From: Erigeron canadensis
Lineage: Eukaryota; Streptophyta; Magnoliopsida; Asterales; Asteraceae
NCBI RefSeq assembly: GCF_010389155.1
Contig: NC_057767.1
Coordinates: 6,865,765-6,929,764 of the forward strand
DNA length: 64,000 nucleotides
Direction: 5' to 3'
Below, one piece after another: positions 20,798 to 32,382 of the stretch. The notes beneath the pieces are model-generated. The model was not told where the DNA came from, ran no database searches, and worked only from the letters and a program-made list of their open reading frames with translations. The position numbers and the translations under genes were made by a program. Position 1 is the stretch's first letter, and each line of letters opens with the position of its first letter.

Positions 20798-22911
20798 TCA
20801 TGCATCACGTCCTTGAACCACCTGATTACCTGAAAAGTGTTCTACAAGTCAACACGATGTTGGTGAGTTCGTAGTGGTGGCCCAAGAGGAACCACCGACC
20901 ATAACCACATAAAAAATAAGAACAATCATCGCATACAAGTAGTCTTACACGTTATCCAACCAATGCATCACTATATAACAAACGTATAAGAACAATCAAT
21001 GCAATGTCAATGCCATGATGTGAATGATATGCATGCCAAACCAAGATACATATGATATGTATGACCATCATGCCATCTATGCAACGATACTCACAGGTCA
21101 TCACCATGATCAATGTGGCATCTCAAAAACGTCGGCAAATATACGTCTATAAACCCGGATGACCAACACCAGTGTATATGTCTATACTTGGATAAACACA
21201 TTTGTCTCAACAGACAACCAAATCATCTCAAAGCAACCAACACAATGCAAGCCCAACAATCCATCAATCCAACATCTAATAACCAACAATATGATCAAAC
21301 TATACATACATACACTTGAGAGGGCTTGCTTTCAAAGAGTCCTTGATGTTTATATACATGGTGTACCAGCGGCTAACCCTTCACATCTCAAACCTTTTGA
21401 AAGCGAAGTCGACTTCCATGTATGTACGTCTAACCTAAATATAACCTTTCTCAATACCAGCATACACAAAACAATTCAATTCATCCATCAATCATCATTC
21501 AATCCACAAACAACTAATTCAAACAAACAAATACACAATGTACACTTTTCAGCCCGAATCTCAATAGAGTAGGGAGATACGAACTCACCTTGATTGGCAA
21601 AAGAGGCTAATATCGAATTAAGATGAGATTATAAGTGATTATAGTGCTCCACGCGTCCACAACCTAGTAATGCATACAAGACATGCATTATTCACCAAAG
21701 ACGGTTCTCTAACTAGGTTTTAGCTTTGGTTTATGGCTTTGAAAAACTTTCGGGACCCAACATGGTCGTTAGGGAGGTCATGTAATAGTTTGTAACCAAA
21801 ATGAATTCGCCTCATTCTCAAACAAAAGTTATATGTTTACTTAGTTTATGTTAATGTCTTGAATTAGGTTCCAAAGATGACACCCAACTTTAAACGACTC
21901 GTTTGTCATGTGTAGGGCACCAATAAGGTCATAAGAGTACATTCCGAAAAGGTCAGGATGATCCTAGGATGTTAGAACCGAAGCTAGAAAAAAGTTAAGT
22001 GATTGAAGCCCCCAACTGCACCGCAACTTATCACTACGCCGCAGCTGAAAAACAGATTCATCTAGCTGCGGGGCAGCTTGACTAGCTGCGCAGCAGCTCA
22101 CCCAGTTCAGCACCAGCAACACCATTTTGAGTTAAACACCCCAAAACTAACCCATAACTCATTTTTGACACCCAAAATCGTTTTGTGATGCATCAAAACT
22201 CAATATGAAGCATAATTAAGCATATTTACACATGAATAACCCAAACCCACTTCAAAATCTTTCTTCAAAACACCAAACTCAAGCTCAAATTCTGTTTAAC
22301 CCATTACTAACCCTAGACAAACCCTAATTCGACTTTTGGCCCAATTTGTGACCCGAAAATGTTTTGGCACAACTAGAGATACATTTACTAACATGAAGTG
22401 AAGGTCATAGAGTAGAATCTACTTACCAAAAACTTCACAAATCCTCAAACCCAAATTTTGACCCGAAAAGGATGTTTTCTTGCACTTTGGAGCCCGAATC
22501 TTCGATATGATGTTATTATGATGATAAGGTTTATTATTCTTGCAATTTCCAAGCTTGAATTACCATAAACTAAGAATTAATCTAGAGAGAGAGGGGAAAA
22601 CAGTGTGTGGGTGTTCTTGAGAGCAAAGAAGAGAGAGAGAGGTAAGAAGAATAACGGGAGGAAAGGATAAGGTGGGTGGGGGGTTGGGTTGACTAGAATG
22701 GGCCATGGGTCAAGACTTTGATCCATGGGTTAACCCATCAACATAACTAGTTAGTTCAAAACCCACGACATAACATCTAGCACACCGTCAACCGACTCAT
22801 CGAGTATATAATTAGTCATTTAACCACAAGATGGATTTAAAGATATCATTAATTATTATAATTCATAAAATTACACTTAAAGTCAACGGGTCAAAATTCA
22901 CGGATGTTACA
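20798..22911. mobile_element. Truncated LTR, ends in GATGTTACA
   Basis: The right end AATTCACGGATGTTACA resembles the end of the 10268-14489 LTR. The CCTGAAAAGTG phrase at 20832, the TTGGTGAG phrase and the GAGAGAGAGG tract at 22585-22640 occur in the same order as in that LTR. The left part is missing, replaced by the hAT element. ORFs inside show no retroelement protein. Confidence 0.55.
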
Positions 22912-23319
22912 AGATGTTTGGTGTACGTGTACTCATAAGAGAGTCAAAGGGTTGGGATGTTAGATGAGAGGCTATAATATTCACGATTTAAAAAATAGTT
23001 ATTTCTAAAACTCATTCAGTTAATCTATTATTAAAGACCTATATTTTTTAATACGTTATTTCAACGCGTAAGTTATTTTATTTTTCTAAAAATATTTATG
23101 TATTTCTAGGGATAATGATAGGAAATTTTTCGTTTGTTAGTTTGTAATCCCATCAATATTTGTGTGATAATTGGGTTGGTCGCTCATTGATAAAGTCTTC
23201 AACCTGAGAGAATCCATATAGGTTTGAGTACGACTTTCCATATTTTGGACATAGTTTATTGTGGAGTAGTTTAAAGTCCTAGGTTCTATATCAGGTATTC
23301 GTGTAGTTTAGACGTAAAA
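22912..23319. other. AT-rich spacer, no gene seen
   Basis: No coding or repeat signal was recognised before the first Q block of the array. Confidence 0.4.
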
Positions 23320-23884
23320 AGTAGGATACATTATCTTTTTTAAAAATATATTGTCATTTGTCTCGGATATCATCCATTGGCACATTTTCAAAAATAATAT
23401 CAAGTGTATAAATGAAAATTCTCAAAACTATTCGAGAGAAACAACATGACTCAAACATTAACAAAATCATATTGATAGAAATTCGAATTTGAGGAATCAT
23501 ATAAACGGAAATTGTAAATGTCTTTGCATACCTACCAGTCACTCAATCCTATCCGATATAATTAAATTTCATCAATGTTAGTATCAACTGATAAACGCAA
23601 TTCCATTTTATCATTAAATGAAAATATCGTCGAGTATGATATGGAAACATATATGTATCGTGTGTAACTGGATTGAATTATGGGATTTCGTAAATGAGAT
23701 TTCATATCTGAATTTATGTAACCGCAAGAGAGAATTGTGGGATTTATTAAATTATTTTTCGTTAATGTAATGGATTATTAGGAAAATACCATAATACCCT
23801 TGGCTATATCGTTGGAAAAGGGTTCATACATGTTTCTATTCTTTTTTTGGTTTCTAATCTAACTTCTCATAATGTATGTATATA
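23320..23884 (+). repeat. Array unit: Q block 1
   Basis: The block is defined by GATATCATCCATTGGCACAT and, further on, TATGATATGGAAA, GAGAATTGTGGGATTTAT and AATGTAATGGAT. It recurs at 25300, 29546, 36672 and 39908, always in the same orientation and always before a P block. It is non-coding. Origin unknown. Confidence 0.8.
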
Positions 23885-23894
23885 TATATATATA

Positions 23895-24186
23895 TGGATA
23901 AGTATTTTGGAATGTAACAAACTTTGAACGAATGTCTATAGTAGGAAATAACTAAAGTTGTGTGTATTGTATGTAAACAACTCGAAAATAATGTTTATTG
24001 TATGTAAGAAAATGTATTCAACCAATTATAATCAGAAAAGTGACACCTCTATATAGTTGCCACGTATGTTTTCTTACATACAATAAATATTTTTTAAAGT
24101 TATTTACATACAATACACCCAACTTTAGATATTTCCTACTATAAACATTCGTCCAAAGTTTGTTACATTCCAAGATACTTATCCCA
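23895..24186. mobile_element. MITE with long inverted repeats in a TA tract
   Basis: 292 bp; inverted repeats of about 120 bp begin GGATAAGTATTTTGGAATG and GGGATAAGTATCTTGGAATG. A TA duplication is likely, as both sides are (TA)n. It separates Q1 from P1. Confidence 0.8.
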
Positions 24187-24203
24187 TATATATATATATA
24201 TAT

Positions 24204-25024
24204 ATATATATGTGGTAATTAGAATTATTTATCTAATAATGATCAACATAAATAACGAATAAATAATTATTTGACGGACATAATTACCCTAACTTGTTTA
24301 TTAGGATATCTTTTGTGTGTGCTATATAGAAAGACCATTAGGAGCTTAAAACTATGATAAAAAATTTGGTAACCTAACTTATGTCACCCAAATCCATCAT
24401 TAGAGTATACCCTAAACGGGAACTCGACCTTCAACCGAGTCATGTCGACCTATTTTAAACGGTTACCACATCATATACATATCCTAATCTAATATGTGTT
24501 TATTTTATACAATATGTGATCAATATTAGTTTAGGTGTTGTTATTTACTCGTATCATCTAATTAGGTGAATTTAAGTCTAAGTTTTCCAACATATATTTA
24601 CAAAACAACATCTAACTTTTTAATTTAATCAATAAAATACTAAACATTGAAAAGTAATGTCATTTGTTTTAATAAACATGTTAACAAAATTTGAGAATAA
24701 CATAGTACCCTTTATATGGTTCAATCTAAAAGGAAAATGAATGACCCATTGGTCCCAATGTTTTATAGAAATGAACAATTCATGGTTTATTTAAAAATAG
24801 ATACAAAATTTGAGAATAACATAGTACCCTTTATATGGTTCAATCTAAAAGGAAAATGAATGACCCATTGGTCCCGATGTTTTATAGAAATGAACAATTC
24901 ATGGTTTATTTAAAAATAGATTGGGAAGAGAAAAATCGAATTCAATCATCATCGGTCAATTGTGGTCCTAGTTGCTAATTGAAATGCAGCACACTGTTAT
25001 GAATGCATTATACGATATACTCAG
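24204..25024 (+). repeat. Array unit: orphan promoter block P1
   Basis: The block matches the upstream region of the lectin/aerolysin gene at 47609: ATTACCCTAACTTGTTTATT, then CGACCTTCAACCGAGTCATG, AACATTGAAAAGTAATGTC, GACCCATTGGTCCC and GGTCCATTGTGGTCCTA-like phrases in the same order. It contains a 119-bp tandem duplication (24684-24921). It stops where the gene promoters continue to their TATA boxes, and no gene follows. Confidence 0.8.
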
Positions 25025-25299
25025 ATGCCCGCGTAATCCGACGTTGTACTGACAATGGCGGTGGGTCGCGACGGTATTGGCGGTGGTGGCAGTAGCGGTA
25101 ACGACAGGTACTCGTGGTGGCAATGGTGGCGATTTGTGTAGTTTATAGATGTAAAATAGTTAGTGTAATTATTTTACAAGTTAAGAGTAGATGTGGTATT
25201 TCATTAAGGTATTATATGTATTTTAATTTGATGTTCTAGATGAGATATTTAAAGTAGTAAATAAAAGGGTGGGGCATTTTATAGTTATCAACTACTTAG
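25025..25299 (-). repeat. Helitron-like remnant of unit 1, GGY-rich
   Basis: Starts with GCCCGCGTAATCCGACG and continues with GGTGG/GGCGG triplets, then AT-rich DNA with TTTGTGTAGTTTAT. On the minus strand this resembles a decayed Helitron 3' hairpin with the CC-rich segment seen in the intact Helitrons at 3713 and 38001. Equivalent segments follow P2, P4, P5 and the last tandem P copy. Confidence 0.5.
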
Positions 25300-25856
25300 T
25301 TAAATTATCGTTTTATAAAAAATACTGTAATTTGACCGGATATCATCCGTTGGCACATTTTTAAGCATATTGTCAAGCGTATAGATGAAAAATAGCAAAA
25401 CCGTTCATTCAAGATGTAAAACTGAACTTGAACATTAACAATCTCAAACATATTGATAAAAATTTGAATTTGATTAATCTTATAAATGGAAATTACAAAT
25501 AACTTTCACATAGCTAGAGAATCATCAAATGTCAGATCGACATTGAAGCCTATCCTTTATAATTGAATTGTTATTTCATCAAAATTACAATCATCTGATC
25601 AACGCGATTCCCTTTTGTCATCAAATGAATTATATCATCAACTACGATATAAGATTTTGTGAATGGGATTTCATAATTGAGTTTACATAACCGTAAAAGA
25701 GAATTGTGGGATTTATTAAATTAATTTTCTATTAATGTAATGGATGATTAGGAAATACGTACCATGATACCCTTAACTATATTGGTGGATAAGAGTTCAT
25801 AAAGGTTTCTACTTTTCAGGTTCCTAATCTAACTTCACGGTGTGTATATATATATA
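25300..25856 (+). repeat. Array unit: Q block 2
   Basis: Same order of phrases as Q1 (anchor CACATTTT at 25354 against 23381). It ends in a TA tract into which a Helitron inserted. Confidence 0.8.
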
Positions 25857-28534
25857 TTAGGTCTTTTACCCGTACGTTGTACGATTAATTAAAATATCAT
25901 TAATGGAATATACATAAGAAAAATAATCTAGTTAGATGTGGATATTAATAAAAGTATTTTGTGTTAATTTATACAACCATATCATTAGTTGGCCCTTGTA
26001 TTTCATATTATGGTTAGCAAAAAAACTGGTTAACAAAAACATTAAACAATATGCATTGAGTTTGGACTCGGCTACATAAATTATAAAGAACGATTACAAC
26101 ATATTTTTAGATAAAATATGTAACAACCATGGAACAATTATAACATACTTTTAAACAATATGTTTTATTGTATGTTTGTCAAAATGGTAAATATCACGCA
26201 TCGAGTTTAATAAATTGTGAAGCACCAAAAAAGACAACCAATTACATACACAATAATCTAAAAGCAAACCAATACTTATTCTAGTAAAATTAAAAAATAG
26301 GTAAATAAAATATCTAACTGTAATGTAAACTATACATATGCAATCCAAAGTAGCTATCGGTAAAAATGTAAAGTGTCAAAAAATAAATTTTTACCTAAAA
26401 TAAATAATTTTAAGATCTATATAATATTTGAAAATTAGGTAAGTCATAATTTTTATAAAAATATTAAAATAATTTAATTTAAAGAAAGGTAAATATTATA
26501 AAAAAAATAATATGAAGATGTCACATACGATAACATTTTATGTAGCAATGTTTTAAGATAGTTTGGAATTGAAGAGGATTTTAAAAGGCTAGGAATCCTA
26601 CCGTTTACCCGCACGATATCCGGTAGTTTTAAATAATGAATATAAACGCTTTTGATATAATAATGGGTTTAATCAACGGATGTCAAACATACCGTTACTT
26701 TGGTATATGGTTGTCCATAACTTTTTTAATTGATATATATTCTTTAAAAACCTTTGTTTTATTGTTGTATAATCCCAACATAGTGTGGCGACTTCAGCCT
26801 CGTTTGCAGCCACAGATTGATGAAAGTGAGATTTTGCATTTGCAGCTTCATATATATGATGTTAGGATTAGAACATATATATTAGAAAAATCATGGCCAA
26901 ATACATACCTTTTCTTGTTGCAATATGCGAATAACAAAATAAATAATAACACCATAAGACATAATTCTCTTGTGTGCATATAGACAAACATCCAAAATCA
27001 CGATGTATACATGTGATACACCACCTAAATACATCATATTTAAAACCCCAGAAATGTTAAAATATAAATATATAGAATTCAAGATCTTAACAATAACATA
27101 TATATAAAAAAATGTGATTCGTATTGAGATATAAATAATTAACGAATAACATCAAACTAAAACGCATAACCAAAATAGATCACTTATAATTAATGGAAAT
27201 TGGAATGGGAAATAAAAAAGAAAAGTCATAGAAGATATTGAAAGGAGGAAAAAACCATGAAAAAAGCAGATTATATTTAGGCTTAATAAAAATAGGAGAA
27301 GGATTTGAAATTAAATAAAAATTGGGTTAGTAAAATAAAAGGCTTAGTTAATAAAGAAAAAAGATGAGAGAAGGTTTAGAAATAAAGAAAATCGCGATTT
27401 GCAAATCTCATGCCAAATCATAAATATATGTATTATTGCCTTATTGGATTAGAGGATCTAAAATTCGTATAGTATAATATAGATTAGTTTTATGGGATAA
27501 TTTCATATATGCCATTGATAAGTCAAATAATATCATATTTGCCCAATTTAATTTTGAAATATCATATATGCCACTCTTATACGCTTAAATATCAAATATG
27601 CTATTCCTAATGCACTCAAATATCAAATATGCCATTGTTAAGTAAAAAAAAATCATATGTGCCGAAATACATTGTTATTAAATGTTATATATGTCGTCAT
27701 TACTTTAAATTTATCATTAAATTTTAAATTCAAATTTATCTTCACTCTTTTAATTCATGAGTTTTCTTGCATCAAATGTCGTGGAGACGAATTAGTAAGC
27801 AAAAATATAAAAGCATCACATATCGTTGAGTCGCTTACAAACCATGATCGCAACACTTACTATGTACCATGAATTGAAATGAATAACGGATTTAAAAAGA
27901 TCAATTAATACAATCATGTCGGTAACATTGAAATAAATTTACATGGTTCAGACAAAAATAATGGATTGAACTATAAAAATAAGAAAAAACACGTGAGTAA
28001 CTGTGAATTTCAAAATTTTAGTTAATAATATTTTTTAAAAAATTATGTTTTATTTTGACTAAATTAATTTAATGGGGCATATCTGATATATTTCATTGAC
28101 ATATATGGTGTTTTTCAAATTTAATAATAGAATATATGATATTTAAAATTTTATCTGAGGATATTTAATTTTTTTTGTTTAACAACGGCACATTTGATAA
28201 TTAGTAGATTGGAAATAACATCTATGATATTTTGTTACTCAACAATGGCATATTTGATTTATTGATAAATTAGAAATGACATATATGATATTTCAAAATT
28301 TAATTGGACAAATATGATATTTTGTAACTTACCAATGGCATATATGAAATTTTCCCTAGTTTTATTTCAATTTTTTTTATTATTATATACATAATAAATA
28401 AATTAAATATTGTCAAAAGTTTTACGAAGATGACATGTAAGATAAATCATATGTGACATTGTCTAAAGAGAGGTTAAATTAAGGTGCATGGTTTAAAAAT
28501 CCTAAGATAACTATTCTTTTAATATATATATAGA
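25857..28534 (-). mobile_element. Helitron, 2.7 kb, possibly composite
   Basis: On the minus strand the 5' end is TCTATATATATATTAAAAG at 28534 and the 3' end is a hairpin CGTACAACGTACG followed by GGTAAAAGACCTAA at 25857, between host A and T. It lies exactly between Q2 and P2. A second hairpin-like 3' end (CCGGATATCGTGCGGGTAAA on minus, near 26606) suggests one Helitron inserted next to another. ATATCATATTTGCC-like phrases recur in both orientations at 27480-28350, giving a large internal foldback. No Rep/helicase ORF. Confidence 0.7.
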
Positions 28535-28548
28535 TATTTATGTGGCTA

Positions 28549-29268
28549 TTAGAATCATTAATCTAATTAATAATCATCAATGACCTATTAACTTTAAATA
28601 ACGAATAGTTAATAATTTGATGCATATAATTACCCTAACTTGTTTATTAGAATTATCTTTGTGTGTTATATATAGAGACCATTAGGAACTTAACACTATA
28701 GTAGAAAATTTAATGACCTTACTTTTGTCACCTAAATCCTATCATTAGAGCACACTTAAACAGGAACTCGACCTTCAACTGAGTTATGTCGTCCTTTTTA
28801 AACGGTTACCACATTAGATACACCTCTTAATCTAATATGTGCTTATTTTATACGATATGTGATCAATATTAGTTTAGGTATTGTTATTTACTCATATTAT
28901 CTAATCTAGGTGTATTTAAGTATAATTTTTCTAACATATACGGAGTATTTATAAAAAAGTATCTAACTTTTTAAATTAATCAATAAAATACTAAACATTA
29001 AAAAGTAATGTCGTTTGTTTTGATAAACGTGTTAACAAAATTTGATATAACATAGTACTCTTTATATGGTTCATTCTTGTTCATCTAAAAAGAAAATGAA
29101 TGACCCATTGGTCCCAATATTTTTTAGAAATGAACAATTCATGGTTTATTTAAAAATGGATTGGGATTGGGAAAAGAAAAATCGAATTCAATCATCATTG
29201 GTCCATTGTGGTCGTAGTTGCTAATTGAAATGCAACACATTGTTATGAATGCATTATACGGTATACTT
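28549..29268 (+). repeat. Array unit: orphan promoter block P2
   Basis: Collinear with P1 and with the 47609 promoter; anchor GGTCCC at 29110. Net spacing from P1 is 1,562 bp after removal of the Helitron. Confidence 0.8.
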
Positions 29269-29545
29269 AGATGCCCGCGTGATGCGACGTTGTACTGACA
29301 GTGGTGGTGATAGGTGGTGGTGGGGCGCGACAATGGTGGCAGGGGAAGTGGTGATGGTGGCGGCAATGATGGCAATTTGTGTAGTTTATTGATATAAAAG
29401 GGCTAGTGTAGTTATTTTAGAAGTTAAAAGTAGATGTTGTATTTCATCAAGGTATTATATTTATTTTAAGTTGATATTCAAGGTGAGATGTTTAAACTAG
29501 TGAATAAAAAAATGGAGCATTTTAAGGTTATTAACTACTTAGTTA
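29269..29545 (-). repeat. Helitron-like remnant of unit 2, GGY-rich
   Basis: Begins TAGATGCCCGCGTGATGCG; on minus this reads CGCATCACGCGGGCATCTAA, close to a Helitron 3' end. Followed by GGTGGTGG triplets and the shared AT-rich segment. Confidence 0.5.
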
Positions 29546-30079
29546 AATTATCGTTTTATAAAAAATAGTGTCATTTGTCACAGATATCATACGTTGGCAC
29601 ATTTTCAAACATAATATCAAGCGTATAGATGAAAAGTAGCAAAACCGTTCATTCGAGATATAAAACTAAACTCGAACATTAACAATCTATATCATATTGA
29701 TAAAATTTTGAATTTGATGAATCATATAAACGGAAATTGCAAATATCATTAAGATATCTACAAAATCATCAAATGACAGACATTGAAGCCTATCCATTAT
29801 AATTGAATTGTATATTTCATCAATATTACAATCATCTGATAAACGCGATTCCATATTGTGATCAGATGAAATATATCATCAAGTATGATATCGGATTTGT
29901 GTGGGATTTCTTAACTGAATTTACGTAAGGGATTAATTAAATTTATTTTCTATTAATGTAATGGATGATTAGGAAAAATACCATAATACCCATCACTATA
30001 TTTGTGGATAAGAGTTTATAAACGTTCCTACTTTTTCCAATTTTCTAATCTAACTTCACTATATATATATATATATATA
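29546..30079 (+). repeat. Array unit: Q block 3
   Basis: Anchor CACATTTT at 29598, net 1,566 bp from Q2 after removal of the Helitron. Ends in a TA tract. Confidence 0.8.
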
Positions 30080-30815
30080 CAAGGTTTTTTACCCGCACAA
30101 TGTACGGATATTAAATTTATTTTTTTAAAAGTTTTAATATTGACATTGAAATCAGTAATATATATAATGTTCAACATTTAAATACCAAAAAAAAAAATTA
30201 AACTTAGTTGAACATATTTAGAAACCTAATGGTGTTGTGCTACTTGAATAGTGAAAATTAGTTTAAATGAGATTGACAGTATCTTGTGGCTGCATATTTG
30301 CTCTAAATATCGTATTTGATCAGGAATAATTGTAATTATAACCCATGTTTTTATTAAAACAATTGCTACCCGTGAAAGAAATGAACCCGCATAACCCGTA
30401 ACTTCAATGAATCAAATTGTGATATCATTATCTAGTTAGAAATATTTAAATTCCTATAATGAAACAATTTTGATAATATACAATTTGATTAAATGAATCC
30501 AAGATCAAAAAAGTTAAATAAAGAATATTGTCTTTACAGGGGAAAAAAAAGATATATAGAAAATTTAAACTCATATTTAAGTTTATACGGTTTTAGTTTT
30601 CCCTTTTGCATATGGGATTTGTTTCTTAAATATAAGGGATTTGGTTTCTTAAGTTATATATAAATATCTTTTCTATTTAATATTTAATGGATAAAGATTG
30701 TCAAAAAAAATGTGATAATGACACATAAAATAAAAACCTATGTGACAAAATTTAAAAATAGCTTTATATTGAGGAGAGATTTAAAAGGTTAGGATTACTA
30801 TTGTTTTAATATATA
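30080..30815 (-). mobile_element. Helitron-like element, about 0.74 kb
   Basis: On minus the 3' side reads CCGTACATTGTGCGGGTAAA and the 5' side ATATATATATTAAAACAATAG, matching the ends of the 25857-28534 element. The terminal tetranucleotide is CTTG, not a standard CTRR, so the end may be mutated. It inserted after Q3. Confidence 0.55.
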
Positions 30816-31133
30816 TATATATATATTGGTTAGGTTTAATTTGAAAAATTTTCAAAGGTTCTCGCAAAAAAAAATGGTTCTCAAAATAACTTTTCACTAT
30901 AATGTGATCATAGCAATATTCGTGTACATGTAATCAAGAATCCAAATCTCCACATAATTGTATAACGGATGATAATTCATGCTCCACACAATTATAAACT
31001 TCAAAATTACACATAAATTATTTAGAAAACTATCAAAAAACAATTTTTATGTAAAGAACAATCATCAGTTGGGCTTGATTTGAAAAGTTTTTAAAGGTTC
31101 TCACAAAAAAAAAGGTTCTCAAAATAACTTTAC

Positions 31134-31165
<32 letters not shown>
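30816..31165. repeat. Direct repeats of about 70 bp
   Basis: GGTTCTCGCAAAAAAAAATGG at 30859 and GGTTCTCACAAAAAAAAAGG at 31096 lie in two copies of a segment that ends with TTCTCAAAATAACTTT. The DNA between is AT-rich with no gene. Confidence 0.5.
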
Positions 31166-31170
<5 letters not shown>

Positions 31171-31735
31171 GTGGGTTATTTGAGTACAAGGGGAAAAAAA
31201 GGTACAAAAAGTACACATGTAAGCTAAATTACTTCATTCTTCTCCGGAGAGACTGTCGCCACCAACCACCAACATGATCCTCCGACGAGATTTACACATG
31301 TGTAAGTTAACTTTCCGACGAGAATCAGGTTCGTTTTCGGGTAGATACGGTACGGGCCAGAGGCCCTTATCCGTTCTAAACTGATTGTCAAGGGACGCAT
31401 ATGAGAATCGTATGGATTTGATGGGCGGCGATCCAAGAGATGGTGACGGTTTGCTATGGTACGGGCGAAGCCCTTGCTGCCGGTGTCGACACCGTGGTTG
31501 GGGTGGCCGGAATTGATGGTGGCTAGTGGTCGTTGTCTCGCGAAGGAAAAAACCTAGAAATTTTAAACCCTAAAATGCTAAAAAAAAGTTGTACTTACAC
31601 ATGTATAAGTCTCACCAAAGATGGTCGTCGTCGCCGGAGGATCATGGTGATGGTCGGAGATGATCATGGTGGTGGTGGTCGGAAATGGAAGGAAGAAGAA
31701 GGAAGTAAGTTAACTTACACAAAAGTACATGTACT

Positions 31736-31739
<4 letters not shown>
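31166..31739. mobile_element. MITE-like element with TTGAGTACA ends
   Basis: Left TTGAGTACAAGG with AAAGTACACATGTAAG; right complement TTGAGTACATGTACTTTTGT. Both ends abut (TA)n. The interior has GTCGGAGATGATCATGG-type GC-richer DNA and inverted CACATGTGTAAGTTAAC phrases. The ORFs inside are shadows. Confidence 0.5.
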
Positions 31740-31772
<33 letters not shown>

Positions 31773-31773
<1 letters not shown>

Positions 31774-31954
31774 AGGAAAAGGTTCATGTGAGAACCATTT
31801 TCAGTTGGAAGAACCATAAGAACTTTTATATTATAACTTGATGTTCATATGTGAATGATATATGAGAACATATTCGTTCACATATGAACTATTAAGTTAT
31901 ACTTATAATTATCTATGTTCATATGTGAATAGTTCTCAAATGAACCTTACCCTA
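31773..31954. mobile_element. MITE, TAGGAAAAGGTTCA ends
   Basis: Left TAGGAAAAGGTTCATGTGAG and right complement TAGGGTAAGGTTCATTTGAG; about 180 bp, flanked by TA-rich DNA. Resembles the larger foldback at 56261-56655. Confidence 0.65.
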
Positions 31955-32156
31955 TGTAAAAAAAAGGAATGGGGGGAACCCTAGCCCCAGTACCACAATT
32001 GAATACCCATCCACCCACCCCGTATGAACCATATGATGCCGGTAAAATACCTCAATCCTAATCCCTACATGATCTAGGCACCCCGAAGGATGTAACCCGT
32101 GTATTTAAACTTCACATATGAGTCTAGGTTTCATTGGTAACGGGTACCTTAAAGAA

Positions 32157-32240
32157 TTTTTTTTTTGTGCCCAGAGGGGATTGAACCTAAGACCTTAAGG
32201 TCACAAAGTGTTTGCCTTACCACTAGGCTAATTCATTGTT
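32157..32240 (-). mobile_element. tRNA-derived SINE head
   Basis: On the minus strand AGCCTAGTGGTAAGGC is a Pol III box A and GGTTCAATCCCC is box B, about 35 bp apart. The fold around them is not that of a complete tRNA, so it is a SINE, not a tRNA gene. A T-run at 32158 (A on minus) follows. Confidence 0.55.
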
Positions 32241-32323
32241 GGTAACCATACCCTATGTATGTATGTATGTATGTATGTATGTGTGTGTGTATATATATAT
32301 ATACGTGTGTGTGTATGTGTGTG

Positions 32324-32382
32324 GCTATTGGAATTTTTTTATCTAATTAATAACCATCAATGACCTTATTAACCTTAAATAA
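32324..32382 (+). repeat. Array unit: start of P3, cut by Helitron
   Basis: First 60 bp of a P block (ATCTAATTAATAACCATCAA, then ACCTTATTAACCTTAAATAA). The block resumes near 36397 with AATAGTTAAATATTTGATGG. Confidence 0.65.

Noticed and set aside
27480..28350. CRISPR-like array of ATATCATAT..GCC repeats
   Set aside because: Plant nuclear DNA, irregular spacing, and the repeats invert; better read as a foldback element.
32157..32240. tRNA gene candidate on minus
   Set aside because: Box A and B are present but arms do not pair as in a tRNA and a poly(A)-like tail follows; annotated as a SINE.
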